A stretch of 64,000 nucleotides of DNA, from contig JAKLFB010000032.1 of the NCBI GenBank assembly GCA_022711435.1, positions 1 through 64,000 on the forward strand, given 5' to 3'. Below, one piece after another: positions 50,862 to 59,410 of this stretch. Within the stretch, counting starts at the first letter, position 1. Each line of letters begins with the position of its first letter. The notes beneath the pieces are model-generated. The model was not told where the DNA came from. It saw nothing but the letters and a program-made list of their open reading frames with translations, and did not search any database. Position numbers and translations under genes: made by a program. Origin of the DNA: Verrucomicrobiota bacterium (GTDB lineage Bacteria > Verrucomicrobiota > Verrucomicrobiia > Limisphaerales > UBA1319).

Positions 50862-52814
50862 TCAAAACGAACTTTCCCCTCCCGGAGCATCGTCCGATTC
50901 GAGCGCGGCCAGCGCCGAGGCCGCCGCCTCCCACTGCGCCGTCAGACGCTCGATCTCGGGGAGCAAAGTCTGCATTTCCTGGTTGATCTCGACCGCCCGC
51001 CCCGCTGCGGCGTAGGTGTCCGGGTGCTCGAGCTCGGCGACCAGGCAAGCCTGCCGGCTTTCGCGAGCGGCGATCTCGGCCTCGAGGCGGCCCACCAGCT
51101 CGCGCGCCGCCTGGCGCTGTTCGTAACGCGCCTGGCGCTCCGCCGCCTCCCGCCGCTTCTGCTCCTTTCGGTCGAAGGCAGCGCCCGTCGTCCGCGCCGC
51201 CGGCGCCACAGCCTGCGCGGCTGCCTCGGCGGCGCGCTCCGGAGCCGTCTTGTCCAGGTAGTAATCGTAGCCGCCCGGATAATGCGTCAGACGCCCATCC
51301 CGGACTCGCACGACGTGATTGGCAAGCTCGCGAATGAAATAGACGTCGTGGCTGATGAAGATCAGCGTGCCTTCGAACTGGCGCAGCGCCTCGAGCAACG
51401 CATCGACGCTAGCCAGATCCAGATGCGTGGTCGGCTCATCCATCAGCAGAAGGTTCGGCGGATCCAGCAGCAGCTTCACCAGCGCCAGCCGGCTTTTCTC
51501 GCCGCCGCTCAACACCCGCACCACCTTGAACACATCGTCGTCCCGGAACAGAAACGAGCCCAAAACGGTCCGGACAAAAGTCTCGGTGAGCCGTTGCGGG
51601 CTCTGGAATGCCTCGTCCAGGACCGTGCGGTTTGGATCGAGCATCTCGACTCTGTATTGGGCGAAATAGCCTTCGCGGACCTGGTGGCCGAGGCGCCGCT
51701 CGCCCGCCTGGGGGGCCAGCACGCCCGCCAAAAGCTTCAAGAGCGTCGACTTCCCGGCGCCATTGGGCCCCACCAGCACGATCCGCTGCCCCCGCTCTGC
51801 CACGAAGCTCAGGCCGTCGTAAATCACCGCGTCGCCGTAAGCGAACCGCACGCCATCCAGGGTGACCACACGCAATCCCGACCGCGCCGGCTGGGGAAAT
51901 CGAAACCCGATGGCCGCTTCCTCGCCCGCGGGCGCGTCAATGGGCTCCATCCGGGCGATCTGCTTGAGCTTGCTCTGCGCCTGGGTCGCCTTGGTGTTCT
52001 TGGCGCGAAAGCGATCCACAAACAGCTGCAGGCGGGCGATTTCGCGCTGCTGGTGCTTGTACGCGGCCAAAGCCTGCTCCTCGGCGGACTCGCGCTGCTC
52101 CAGATACGCATCGTAATTGCCCCGGTACCGGATCAGTTTGGATTGTCGAATCTCGACGATCGAGGTGACCATCTGGTTGAGAAAATCGCGGTCGTGCGAG
52201 ATCAGAAGCAGCGCGCCCCGAAAGCCGCGCAGATGCTCCTGAAACCACAGGAGGGCATCCAGATCCAGGTGGTTGGTGGGTTCGTCCAGCATCAGCAGGT
52301 CGGGCTCTTGAACCAGCAGCCGCCCCAGATGGGCGCGCATTACCCAGCCGCCGCTCAGCTCCCGCGCCGGCCCATCCAGATCCGATTCCCGAAAGGCCAG
52401 GCCCGCCAGGATTCGACGCGCCCGCGCCTCGATCGCCGGTCCCTCCGCCTGCTCGTACTCCTCCTTCCATTGCTGGATCTCCGCGGGATCCGCCGCTCCC
52501 CCAGCCATCAGTGTCCGCCTCCGGCGCTGCAATCCGATCATCTCGTCACTGATCCCGGATGCGAGTTCGAGGGCGGTTTCCTCGCCGGCCGGCGCGTTCT
52601 CCTGCGGCAGATGACCCACCCGGCAACCCCGCTGCCATCGGATCGCGCCCGCATCCGGGCTCTCCTTTCCCAGAAGCATGGCAAACAGGGTTGACTTGCC
52701 GGCGCCATTCGGCCCGACCAGCCCAATCCGATCCTCCTGGCCGACCTGAAGCGATACCCCCGCAAACAAGCTTCGGCCGCCATAAGCCTTCGCGATGTCC
52801 GACAACGACAGCAT
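50862..52814 (-). CDS. ABC-F ATPase (ribosome-associated)
   Basis: A 650-residue soluble protein with two ATPase domains and no membrane segments: Walker A GPNGAGKSTLFAM and GPNGAGKSTLLKL, signatures ELSGGWVMRAHLGR and VLSGGEKSRLALVK, Walker B LLMLDEPTNHLD and LLLMDEPTTHLD. The inter-domain linker (KHQQREIARLQLFVDRFRAK) is the P-site tRNA-interaction helix pair of ABC-F factors, and the C-terminal coiled coil (~545-650) resembles YdiF/Uup. Likely relieves stalled ribosomes. ATG 52814; the frame upstream is in the divergent promoter region. Confidence 0.95.
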   Translation of the reverse strand: MLSLSDIAKAYGGRSLFAGVSLQVGQEDRIGLVGPNGAGKSTLFAMLLGKESPDAGAIRWQRGCRVGHLPQENAPAGEETALELASGISDEMIGLQRRRRTLMAGGAADPAEIQQWKEEYEQAEGPAIEARARRILAGLAFRESDLDGPARELSGGWVMRAHLGRLLVQEPDLLMLDEPTNHLDLDALLWFQEHLRGFRGALLLISHDRDFLNQMVTSIVEIRQSKLIRYRGNYDAYLEQRESAEEQALAAYKHQQREIARLQLFVDRFRAKNTKATQAQSKLKQIARMEPIDAPAGEEAAIGFRFPQPARSGLRVVTLDGVRFAYGDAVIYDGLSFVAERGQRIVLVGPNGAGKSTLLKLLAGVLAPQAGERRLGHQVREGYFAQYRVEMLDPNRTVLDEAFQSPQRLTETFVRTVLGSFLFRDDDVFKVVRVLSGGEKSRLALVKLLLDPPNLLLMDEPTTHLDLASVDALLEALRQFEGTLIFISHDVYFIRELANHVVRVRDGRLTHYPGGYDYYLDKTAPERAAEAAAQAVAPAARTTGAAFDRKEQKRREAAERQARYEQRQAARELVGRLEAEIAARESRQACLVAELEHPDTYAAAGRAVEINQEMQTLLPEIERLTAQWEAAASALAALESDDAPGGESSF

Positions 52815-53012
52815 ACCCTCCGATTGTGCGGTTCCATGCCCCTTCACGCAAGGGGAGGGTAGCATCAGGATTCGTCGGCACGCCGTGCTGTCAAGATCCT
52901 TGCCAAACGAACGCGATTTCATTAGGATGAGCCCATGGATCGCCTTGACCGTTTTGCCGCCTCCATTGTCGCCAGCCCCATCCCATATGTCACAAGCCCG
53001 ATTCATTGGACA

Positions 53013-54314
53013 ATGGAGCGCAGCCGGATCGTTTGGATCCTCCTGTGCGCGATCTCGGGGATGAGCTGGCAAGGGGGGATGATCGTGCGGGCGGAGGGCT
53101 TTCGCAATCCGCCTCCCGGCGCGTTTGGGCTGGGGCGGTCCGGAGGACGTTTCGCCCACGTGGACGACGCTTCGGCGGCGTTTCAAAACCCGGCGAATCT
53201 TGTGGATCTGAGCCGGCCGGCGTTCGCGGTGGCGCCGGGATTCGTGCATATCCGGGTTGAGCACTCGTCGGCTTTGGGGAAGGCCGAGACGACGGATCCG
53301 TGGAAAGTGCTGCCGCATTTCTTCGTGGCGATGCCGCTGCCGGAAAGCAAGGTGGCCTTTGGATTGAGCGTGACGGTCCCGTTTGGATTATCCAACGAAT
53401 GGGAGACGGATGACGGGCTGTTTGCGCCGCCGCCGGCGCCAGGCGCGTGGCGATATGCCGCACCCTATTACTCGGAACTGCAGACCATCCATGTCAATCC
53501 TTCCATGGCGCTGAGCCTCTCCGAGTCGCTGTCCCTCGGTCTGGGTGTGGATGCGATGTGGTCCAAGCTGAGCCTGCGGCAGTATTATCCCTGGTTCATG
53601 ATCCCGGGTTTTGGCGGGGCGACGGAAGGCAAGCTGGGGTTTAGCGGGGATGGGATCGGCGTGGGCGCCAACGGCGCGGTGACTTGGCGGATCGACGACC
53701 GCCAGCGGATCGCGCTGACCGTGCGGTCGCCGATCCAGGTCGAGTACGAGGGCCAGACCGAGCTCGAGAACGTGCCGGCCGGCTTTCCTCTCCCGGCGCG
53801 CGCTGACTCGGAAAGCTCGATTCGATTCCCGCTGATATTGGGGGCCGGATACGGGATCGAGCTCAGCGACAAGGTGCGGCTCGAGGCGAGCTTCGAGTGG
53901 CTGCAGTTCTCGCTGTTTCGGCAGCTCGCGGTGGATTTCTTGAACGCCCCGCCGGGGGCGCTCGCTCCGGGCGCCACTCGGCTCGAGATCGCCCAGAACT
54001 GGAAAGACACCTGGACGGCCGGCATCGGGGGGGATTGGCGATTTGCGCCGGCCTGGACCCTGCGCTGCGGCTATCAGTTCTATGAAAGCCCCGTTCCCGA
54101 TTCCACGTTCAGCCCGACCATACCGGATGCAAACCAGCATGCGTTCACGGTGGGGATCCAGTACCGGCGGGGCCGGCATGCAGTCGAGGCCGCCTACGGC
54201 GGAATACTCTACGACGACCGGGACATCCGTGACAACATCGTGAATCCCGCCTACAACGGGCATTACGAAATGTGCGTCCACCTGATGGCGCTGTCGTATC
54301 AGATGGAGTTTTGA
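53013..54314 (+). CDS. FadL/TodX-type outer-membrane transport protein
   Basis: A 433-residue beta-barrel protein for hydrophobic compounds such as long-chain fatty acids or hydrocarbons. After a signal peptide (RIVWILLCAISGMSWQGG) the mature start EGFRNPPPGAFGLGRSGG and the following HVDDASAAFQNPANLVDL are the FadL N-terminal hatch signature. Alternating amphipathic strands fill the rest, ending in the C-terminal aromatic YQMEF required for barrel insertion. ATG 53013 was preferred over ATG 52935 because it gives a normal signal peptide. Confidence 0.9.
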   Translation: MERSRIVWILLCAISGMSWQGGMIVRAEGFRNPPPGAFGLGRSGGRFAHVDDASAAFQNPANLVDLSRPAFAVAPGFVHIRVEHSSALGKAETTDPWKVLPHFFVAMPLPESKVAFGLSVTVPFGLSNEWETDDGLFAPPPAPGAWRYAAPYYSELQTIHVNPSMALSLSESLSLGLGVDAMWSKLSLRQYYPWFMIPGFGGATEGKLGFSGDGIGVGANGAVTWRIDDRQRIALTVRSPIQVEYEGQTELENVPAGFPLPARADSESSIRFPLILGAGYGIELSDKVRLEASFEWLQFSLFRQLAVDFLNAPPGALAPGATRLEIAQNWKDTWTAGIGGDWRFAPAWTLRCGYQFYESPVPDSTFSPTIPDANQHAFTVGIQYRRGRHAVEAAYGGILYDDRDIRDNIVNPAYNGHYEMCVHLMALSYQMEF

Positions 54315-54584
54315 CCGCCTGGATTTTTCGCAAGAAAATGAGAATCGCTGCTCTGAGGCAGCTCTCGGAAATGGCCCTCCGGAATGAATGGCTTTTACGT
54401 GCCGTGCGTACTCGGCGCGGCTGGTCGAAGGCGCCTGGTCGCAGGATTAAATGCGCGGGATCGCCCAAACGAAACCACGGAGCTCGCGGGCCACGGCGAC
54501 CTTGGCCTTGTTGCGCTGCAGTCGCCGGGCCAGCAAGCGGGTGAAGCGCAGGTGCAACCGGTTCTGGGCCTTCCAGCTCAGCGC

Positions 54585-54797
54585 CCGGACCTCCTTGGGC
54601 TGGCCTTCCTGGCGTCGAAGTTCGCAGCCTACAATGGGGATTTTGGGGTTGTGGCGTGGCTCTGTCAGGGCGGCATGTGTTCCGACGACCGTTTTTCCGA
54701 TTTCCGTTCATGGCTCATTTCACGCGGTCGCGCTTCTTACGAGGCGGCTCTTGCGTATGCCGATGCAATCCACGCGTCCCGCGCGCCGGGTCGCTGA
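54585..54797 (+). pseudogene. DUF4240-like domain relic
   Basis: About 70 codons read LLGLAFLASKFAAYNGDFGV, then QGGMCSDDRFSDFRSWLISR and GRASYEAALAYADAI, matching the '(Y)xGDLWxAAYxxxGGCSDDxFxxFRxWLIxxG' core of DUF4240 proteins. The family's N-terminal helices and C-terminal third are missing, and the open frame upstream (from 54384) is unrelated, GC-rich sequence. It looks like the remains of a gene damaged when the adjacent island inserted. The assignment is from memory of the family. Confidence 0.45.
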
Positions 54798-54802
54798 GCT
54801 TA

Positions 54803-54823
54803 GGTCCTTGGGCCGATAGGACC
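54803..54823 (+). promoter_or_regulatory. Hairpin with clustered GGNCC sites before vsr
   Basis: GGTCCT (54803-54808) pairs with AGGACC (54818-54823) over a 9-nt loop, ending 4 nt before the vsr ATG. The stretch contains GGTCC, GGGCC (54810-54814), GGACC, and a further GGACC just inside vsr (54830-54834): four GGNCC sequences in 32 bp. It could be an operator or a leader hairpin masking translation. Confidence 0.4.
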
Positions 54824-54827
54824 AGAT

Positions 54828-55289
54828 ATGGACCGCGTGACCAAGGCGACCCGCAGCAAGATCATGGCAGCGGTTCATACGCGCGATACGGGAGCCGAAA
54901 GGACCGTCCGGTCACTGGTTCATCGCCTTGGCTTCCGCTACTCGCTGACCCGCGATGACCTGCCGGGAAAGCCCGACCTGGTCTTCGTCAACCGGAAGAA
55001 GATCATCTTTGTGCATGGTTGCTTCTGGCACGGCCATGCCTGCCGCTACGGACGGCTACCAAAGAGCCGTCGGGAATACTGGGAGCCGAAGATCGCGGTC
55101 AACAAGGCTCGTGACCGCAGGCAGGCAAATGCCTTGAGAAAGGCCGGGTGGTCTGTCATGGTTGTCTGGCAGTGCCAACTCAAGAAGAAAGGCGCCCTTG
55201 AGGGGCGAATCGAAGGTTTTCTGAATGGATGGACGGCCCATAGGAATCGACTTGTTCGCCGGTGCCGGCGGCATGTCGCTGGGTTTTGA
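54828..55289 (+). CDS. vsr: Very short patch repair endonuclease
   Basis: Vsr nicks DNA 5' of the T in T:G mismatches made by deamination of 5-methylcytosine, protecting the methylated site. The 153-residue protein has DLPGKPDLVFVN (metal-binding Asp50), FVHGCFWHGHAC (His63, His68, zinc Cys/His), and WEPKIAVNKARDRR, all as in E. coli Vsr. Its C-terminus overlaps the methyltransferase gene by 65 nt in another frame, a strong sign that the two form one cassette. The tail beyond ~135 is basic and non-conserved, a by-product of the overlap. GC content is visibly lower than in flanking genes. Confidence 0.95.
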   Translation: MDRVTKATRSKIMAAVHTRDTGAERTVRSLVHRLGFRYSLTRDDLPGKPDLVFVNRKKIIFVHGCFWHGHACRYGRLPKSRREYWEPKIAVNKARDRRQANALRKAGWSVMVVWQCQLKKKGALEGRIEGFLNGWTAHRNRLVRRCRRHVAGF

Positions 55290-56559
55290 GCAAGCCGGCT
55301 TCGACATCGCCGCCGCCGTCGAAATCGATCCGATTCATGCTGCCGTTCATCACTTCAATTTTCCCGAGACGGCCATCCTTGCTAGGTCGATCGTCGGCTT
55401 GACGGGCGACGATGTCCGCGAAGCCGCACGCATCGGGCGGAGGACCGTCGATGTGGTGTTTGGCGGACCTCCGTGTCAGGGGTTCTCGCTGATCGGACAT
55501 CGGATGCTCGAGGATCCGCGGAACCAACTGGTCAGGGAATTCGTGCGGTTGGTTGACGAGCTTGGCGCCCGAGCTTTCGTCTTCGAAAACGTCAAGGGTC
55601 TCACTCTCGGAAAACACCGCGCCTTCCTCGAAACATTGGTCGAGGCCTTCGACGAGTTGGATTATCGCGTGCGAATGCCATGGAAAGTGCTGAACGCCAA
55701 GAACTACGGCGTTCCCCAAGACCGGCAGCGCCTGTTTATTTTGGGATCGAAGAAGGGACTCCCGATTCCTTCCTATCCTGAAGAAACATCGACGACCGAG
55801 AACGACCTGTTTGGCCGGAATGGGAAGGAGCCGACGCCCACTTGCACCGATGCGCTTGCCGACCTGCCGGATGCGGAAGAGTGGCACGAGCTCATGACGG
55901 CCGATTCCGTGGAGTACAGAGAGGGACAATGCGCATCCGAGTACGCAAGGAGGCTGCGTTGCATGGGCCGCGAAACCTGGCACTACGGATACGTCCGCAA
56001 ATGGAATCCCAACATGCTCACGGCCAGTATGCGGACGGTACACACCGAAATCTCCCGCCGCCGCTTCGCCGAAACTCGCGAAGGGGAAGTGGAGCCGATC
56101 TCGCGCTTCTTCAAGCTGCCGCGAAACGGTGTCTGCAATACGCTCCGCGCTGGGACCGACTCTGCCAGAGGCGCTTTCACCAGTCCAAGACCGATTCACT
56201 ATGGATTTCCCCGATGTGTCACGGTGCGCGAAATGGCTCGCTTGCATGGCTACCCGGACTGGTTCCGGTTTCATGTGACCAAGTGGCACGGGGCGAGACA
56301 GATCGGGAACTCAGTTCCCCCGCCGCTAGCCAGAGCCGTTGCCCAAGCGATCATAAGCGCCCTCGGTGTTACGCCCGAAAGACCCGTGCGCGAACTCGAT
56401 CTCGGCCCCTCGGAACTGCTCTCGATGGACATGGGAGAGGCGGCGGAGTACTGGAAAGTACCGGTCCCCATCGCCAAACGCGACCGAAAGAACGGCCTGC
56501 ACAAGCGAAAGCAATCGGAAATCGAGGCGACGAATCCCACGCGGTTGAGGAGTATCTAA
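55225..56559 (+). CDS. DNA (cytosine-5-)-methyltransferase
   Basis: A 444-residue C5-methyltransferase with motifs in order: I IDLFAGAGGMSLGFE, IV GGPPCQGFS (nucleophile Cys84), VI FENV, VIII QDRQRLF, IX VREMARLHGYPDW, X QIGNSVPPPLARA. The target recognition region (between ~190 and 330) includes NMLTASMRTVHTEISRR and TLRAGTDSARGAF. Recognition site is unknown from sequence alone. Cognate modification subunit of the downstream nuclease, with Vsr repairing its mutagenic by-products. The stop TAA overlaps the next start (TAATG). Confidence 0.96.
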   Translation: MDGRPIGIDLFAGAGGMSLGFEQAGFDIAAAVEIDPIHAAVHHFNFPETAILARSIVGLTGDDVREAARIGRRTVDVVFGGPPCQGFSLIGHRMLEDPRNQLVREFVRLVDELGARAFVFENVKGLTLGKHRAFLETLVEAFDELDYRVRMPWKVLNAKNYGVPQDRQRLFILGSKKGLPIPSYPEETSTTENDLFGRNGKEPTPTCTDALADLPDAEEWHELMTADSVEYREGQCASEYARRLRCMGRETWHYGYVRKWNPNMLTASMRTVHTEISRRRFAETREGEVEPISRFFKLPRNGVCNTLRAGTDSARGAFTSPRPIHYGFPRCVTVREMARLHGYPDWFRFHVTKWHGARQIGNSVPPPLARAVAQAIISALGVTPERPVRELDLGPSELLSMDMGEAAEYWKVPVPIAKRDRKNGLHKRKQSEIEATNPTRLRSI

Positions 56560-57356
56560 TGAAGACGAGGAGACCTGAGGCGAACAGGTATTCAGCACTC
56601 ATCGAAACCATCTTCAGCAACCGGTACAAGGATGGTCTCACGGAAGTCCCATTCCACCGAGACGAACTCACGACAACGGCAAGGAAGCTCCGAATCAAGT
56701 TGCCGAAAAACCTTGGTGATGCCATCTACTCCATTCGCTACCGCATGGCGTTGCCCGACGCCATCGCAAGAACGCAGCCCCCAGGACAGGAGTGGGTGAT
56801 CGAGGGACGGGGCAAGTCGCAATATGCGTTCCGCCTGGTGGCCATTAACCGGATTTTTCCCAATCCCCGGTTGGTGGCGATCAAGATTCCCGATTCCACG
56901 CCGGAAATCGTTGCTGCCTATGCCTTGTCGGACGAGCAAGCATTGCTGGCCAAAGTGCGGTACAACCGCCTACTCGACATCTTCCTTGGCGTGGCGGCGT
57001 ACTCCCTGCAGAACCACCTGCGGACCACCGTGACGCGGCTGGGACAGGTCGAGATCGATGAGATCTACGTCGCCATCGACAAACGCGGGCGCCAGTACGT
57101 TCTCCCCGTCCAAGCAAAAGGCGGTAACGACCGGCTTTCAACGGTCCAGACGAGGCAAGACATCGCCTGCTGCGCAGAGAAGTTCCCCCAACTCCTCTGC
57201 CGGGCCATTTCGGCACAGTTCGTGGAGGCCGGCCTGATCGCCTTGTTCGAACTCGGCCAATCTGGCGACGACGTTCGCATTATAGAGGAACGCCATTACA
57301 TGCTCGTGCCTGGCGACCAGATTTCTAGCGACGATCTTCGAGCGTATGACACATAG
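56559..57356 (+). CDS. Predicted type II restriction endonuclease, PD-(D/E)xK fold
   Basis: A 265-residue protein, not a family I can name with certainty. Residues ~160-190 read VEIDEIYVAID...YVLPVQAKGG: acidic Glu165/Asp167/Glu168 followed 17 residues later by Q-A-K187, a plausible PD-(D/E)xK site in which Gln replaces the usual acid before x-Lys. The N-terminal half has RDELTTTARKLRIKLPKNLG, suggestive of DNA-binding helices. GAGGAG lies 6 nt before the ATG, which overlaps the methyltransferase stop by 1 nt. Context (vsr-MTase-this gene, one transcription unit) makes it the restriction subunit. Cleavage site unknown. Confidence 0.75.
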   Translation: MKTRRPEANRYSALIETIFSNRYKDGLTEVPFHRDELTTTARKLRIKLPKNLGDAIYSIRYRMALPDAIARTQPPGQEWVIEGRGKSQYAFRLVAINRIFPNPRLVAIKIPDSTPEIVAAYALSDEQALLAKVRYNRLLDIFLGVAAYSLQNHLRTTVTRLGQVEIDEIYVAIDKRGRQYVLPVQAKGGNDRLSTVQTRQDIACCAEKFPQLLCRAISAQFVEAGLIALFELGQSGDDVRIIEERHYMLVPGDQISSDDLRAYDT

Positions 57357-57680
57357 AAGGCCCAAAATCACTGGAGCGAACGCGGGCGGGCCACGTCAGT
57401 TGGCAATGCGGACGTGCACACAAATGGCTCAGATCGAAGTTTTCATACAATTGAATTGGTCTTTCGGCGTCCGGATGGGCATGACGAATGGCAACGGCTC
57501 GTCCATTACGGATCGAAATGCCCGGCGGTTGGCATCGCTTGACCGGCCGCGGGAACGGCCGCCAGCCGATCTTTCGTGACGATCAGGACCGCCGGCCTTT
57601 TCCAGAACTGCTGGCCGATTGGGCAAAGTGTTTCCATGTTCCGTCTTTTCGTATGGGAAAAGGGCAGGGCCAGGCGCGCC
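57357..57680. other. Right edge of the R-M island
   Basis: A 324-bp stretch between the nuclease stop and the convergent rsmD stop. Its only recognisable content is the N-terminal part of a RAYT transposase (57488-57640). The first 130 bp contain nothing I can identify. Confidence 0.5.
57488..57640 (+). pseudogene. RAYT transposase N-terminal relic
   Basis: About 50 codons from ATG 57488 read MATARPLRIEMPGGWHRLTG, then RGNGRQPIFRDDQDRRPFPE and LLADWAKCFHV, which is the N-terminus of verrucomicrobial Y1/RAYT transposases. Identity is lost after FHV, where the family continues toward the HUH histidines, so the catalytic site is absent. It abuts rsmD and marks the right boundary of the R-M island. 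Confidence 0.6.
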
Positions 57681-58271
57681 TCAATCCGTCGGCGGGAGCG
57701 CGGATTCGAGGAACCGCATCCACGAATCGCCATGCCGGAGGATCTTCAGCTCCCGCCAGGAGACGGGGACGGTGAGCTGGTCCCGCCGGGCATGGCCCAG
57801 GATGAACAGCCCGGCCGGAGAGAGAAGGCAGGGAAGCTGAAGGTTATCCAGGAGCTGCTGGGCAAAGGATGCCGAGGGCCTTCCGACGTTCTTCTCCCCA
57901 AAAGGAGGATCGGCAAAGACCAGGTCGAACCGCGCGGAGGCGGCATCGAGCTGGGCGATCGCGGCGAACGCGTCTTGGATCCGCAGATCCAGGCCGGATG
58001 AAGTGAGGCCCGCGTCGGCGCAGTTGCGTCGAATCATAGCGGCATGGCGCGCGTTCTTCTCCACCGCCGTCAGATGCGCAGCGGCGCGGCTGAGGCATTC
58101 GAGGCCGAGCGCGCCGGAGCCGGCAAAGAGGTCGAGCACGCGCGCCCCGATGACACGCGGGCCGAGGCTGTTGAAGACGGCGAGCTTGACCCGGTCGGGA
58201 GTGGGCCGAACGGCAGCGCCGGGGGGCGCCCGCAGCGTGCGGTTGGCGGCTTGGCCTCCGATGATGCGCAT
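57681..58271 (-). CDS. rsmD: 16S rRNA (guanine966-N2)-methyltransferase
   Basis: A 196-residue SAM-dependent enzyme that methylates G966 in 16S rRNA. MRIIGGQAANRTLRAP is the RsmD start; VLDLFAGSGALGLECLSR is the SAM-binding motif I, and FADPPFGEKN the catalytic DPPF motif. The C-terminus meets the RAYT relic. It is 50 nt downstream of the MetE-like gene on the same strand. Confidence 0.94.
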   Translation of the reverse strand: MRIIGGQAANRTLRAPPGAAVRPTPDRVKLAVFNSLGPRVIGARVLDLFAGSGALGLECLSRAAAHLTAVEKNARHAAMIRRNCADAGLTSSGLDLRIQDAFAAIAQLDAASARFDLVFADPPFGEKNVGRPSASFAQQLLDNLQLPCLLSPAGLFILGHARRDQLTVPVSWRELKILRHGDSWMRFLESALPPTD

Positions 58272-58321
58272 GGGAAATCGGGATGCCGAACACGGCGCTG
58301 CGCCGTGGAGCGGGGCCCCAT

Positions 58322-59347
58322 CTACAGGCCCAGGTAGAGATTGCGGCCGCGGACCATGGCCTCCAGTTTGCGGTCCGCCACCGACCGGCGAAGCATCCAG
58401 AGGCCGCAGTCGGGATGGATCCAGCGAATCCGGCCGGGCCCGATCCTCTTCTCGGCGTCCTCGATGCGGCGGGCGACATCTTCGCCCGATTCGATGGGGT
58501 TGATCTTGACGTCGATCACCCCGATGCCGAGCTGGATCCGCTCGTCGATGCCGCGCAAGGTATCGAGCTCATCCACGGGGCGCCGGGCCATCTCGAGGAT
58601 CACGTGGTGGGCATGGAGGGAATTGATGAAATCGATGAGAAGGCGCCAATGCCCTTTCTGGATGGTCTGGCCGCCATAATTGCCGAAGCAGAGGTGCACG
58701 GCGCGCTCGACCTGGACCTGGTCGAGCACGCGGTTGATGGCGCGAGCGCAGAGAGGGCCGGACTGGGGATTGCCGGTGATGTTGGCCTCGTCGATCTGGA
58801 TGCAGGCGCAAGGCAGGCTGCGCACCTGATCGGCCAGGACATCCGCGATGGCCATGGTGAGGGCCTCGAAGTTGGCGTAGTGGTGGTCGACCAGGGTGCG
58901 GGCCAGCATGTAGGGGCTCGTGACGGTGAACTTGAGCGGCCCGGGGCTGGCGGAGACGGCGATCCAGCAGTCGGCCAGGAGGTTGAGCGAGCCCTCCGCC
59001 AGGGGGCCCGTCACCACCCCGGCTGGCTTGCGCCGGAAGGCCATCCGCTCCAGGCCGGCGAATTCCTCCCAGTCACTGCGCCCGACTCCCTTCCGAACGC
59101 CCGACATCGCGCCCACAAAATAATCGATCATCCCGTTCGTTTCGGGATGGTTCAGATCGAAGCGATACAGCTCGCCGTCGGTGGGCAGATCGACGCCCAG
59201 CTGGCGCTGAACGTTGATGACGACACGGGTGGCGTCGAGGCGGGCTTGCTCGCTGGGGGCGGCGATCAGCCACTCGGGGACCGGATAGGAGCCGACGGTC
59301 GTGGTCAGCAGGCGGGGAGATGCCGGCAATGCCTGGTGATCGTTCAT
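58322..59347 (-). CDS. MetE-core (cobalamin-independent methionine synthase family) protein
   Basis: A 341-residue stand-alone catalytic barrel of the MetE/epoxyalkane:CoM transferase family. TTTVGSYPVPEWL starts it; IQIDEANITG carries an active-site acid; zinc ligands are His and Cys in HLCFGNYGG, an acidic ligand in NPIESGED, and Cys in HPDCGLW. It lacks the N-terminal half of E. coli MetE. Such core enzymes transfer methyl or alkyl groups to thiols, sometimes from corrinoid proteins; true substrate unknown. ATG 59347 chosen over TTG-like codons upstream. Confidence 0.85.
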   Translation of the reverse strand: MNDHQALPASPRLLTTTVGSYPVPEWLIAAPSEQARLDATRVVINVQRQLGVDLPTDGELYRFDLNHPETNGMIDYFVGAMSGVRKGVGRSDWEEFAGLERMAFRRKPAGVVTGPLAEGSLNLLADCWIAVSASPGPLKFTVTSPYMLARTLVDHHYANFEALTMAIADVLADQVRSLPCACIQIDEANITGNPQSGPLCARAINRVLDQVQVERAVHLCFGNYGGQTIQKGHWRLLIDFINSLHAHHVILEMARRPVDELDTLRGIDERIQLGIGVIDVKINPIESGEDVARRIEDAEKRIGPGRIRWIHPDCGLWMLRRSVADRKLEAMVRGRNLYLGL

Positions 59348-59410
59348 GCGATCAGTTAACCCCATCCCCGCGAAGTTCGCAACGACGAAACCCCGGCGCC
59401 GCGCGCCGCT

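Larger units (their letters stand above)
54315..54827. other. Left edge of the R-M island: relic-containing intergenic region
   Basis: No intact gene is seen in this 513-bp stretch. The right half carries a frame resembling a DUF4240 domain (see 54585-54797), and 54803-54823 holds a hairpin just before vsr. The left half shows only short, unconvincing frames. Confidence 0.5.

Noticed and set aside
52889..52894. Promoter for the ABC-F gene (TTGACA on the minus strand)
   Set aside because: No acceptable -10 hexamer at 15-19 nt; left uncalled.
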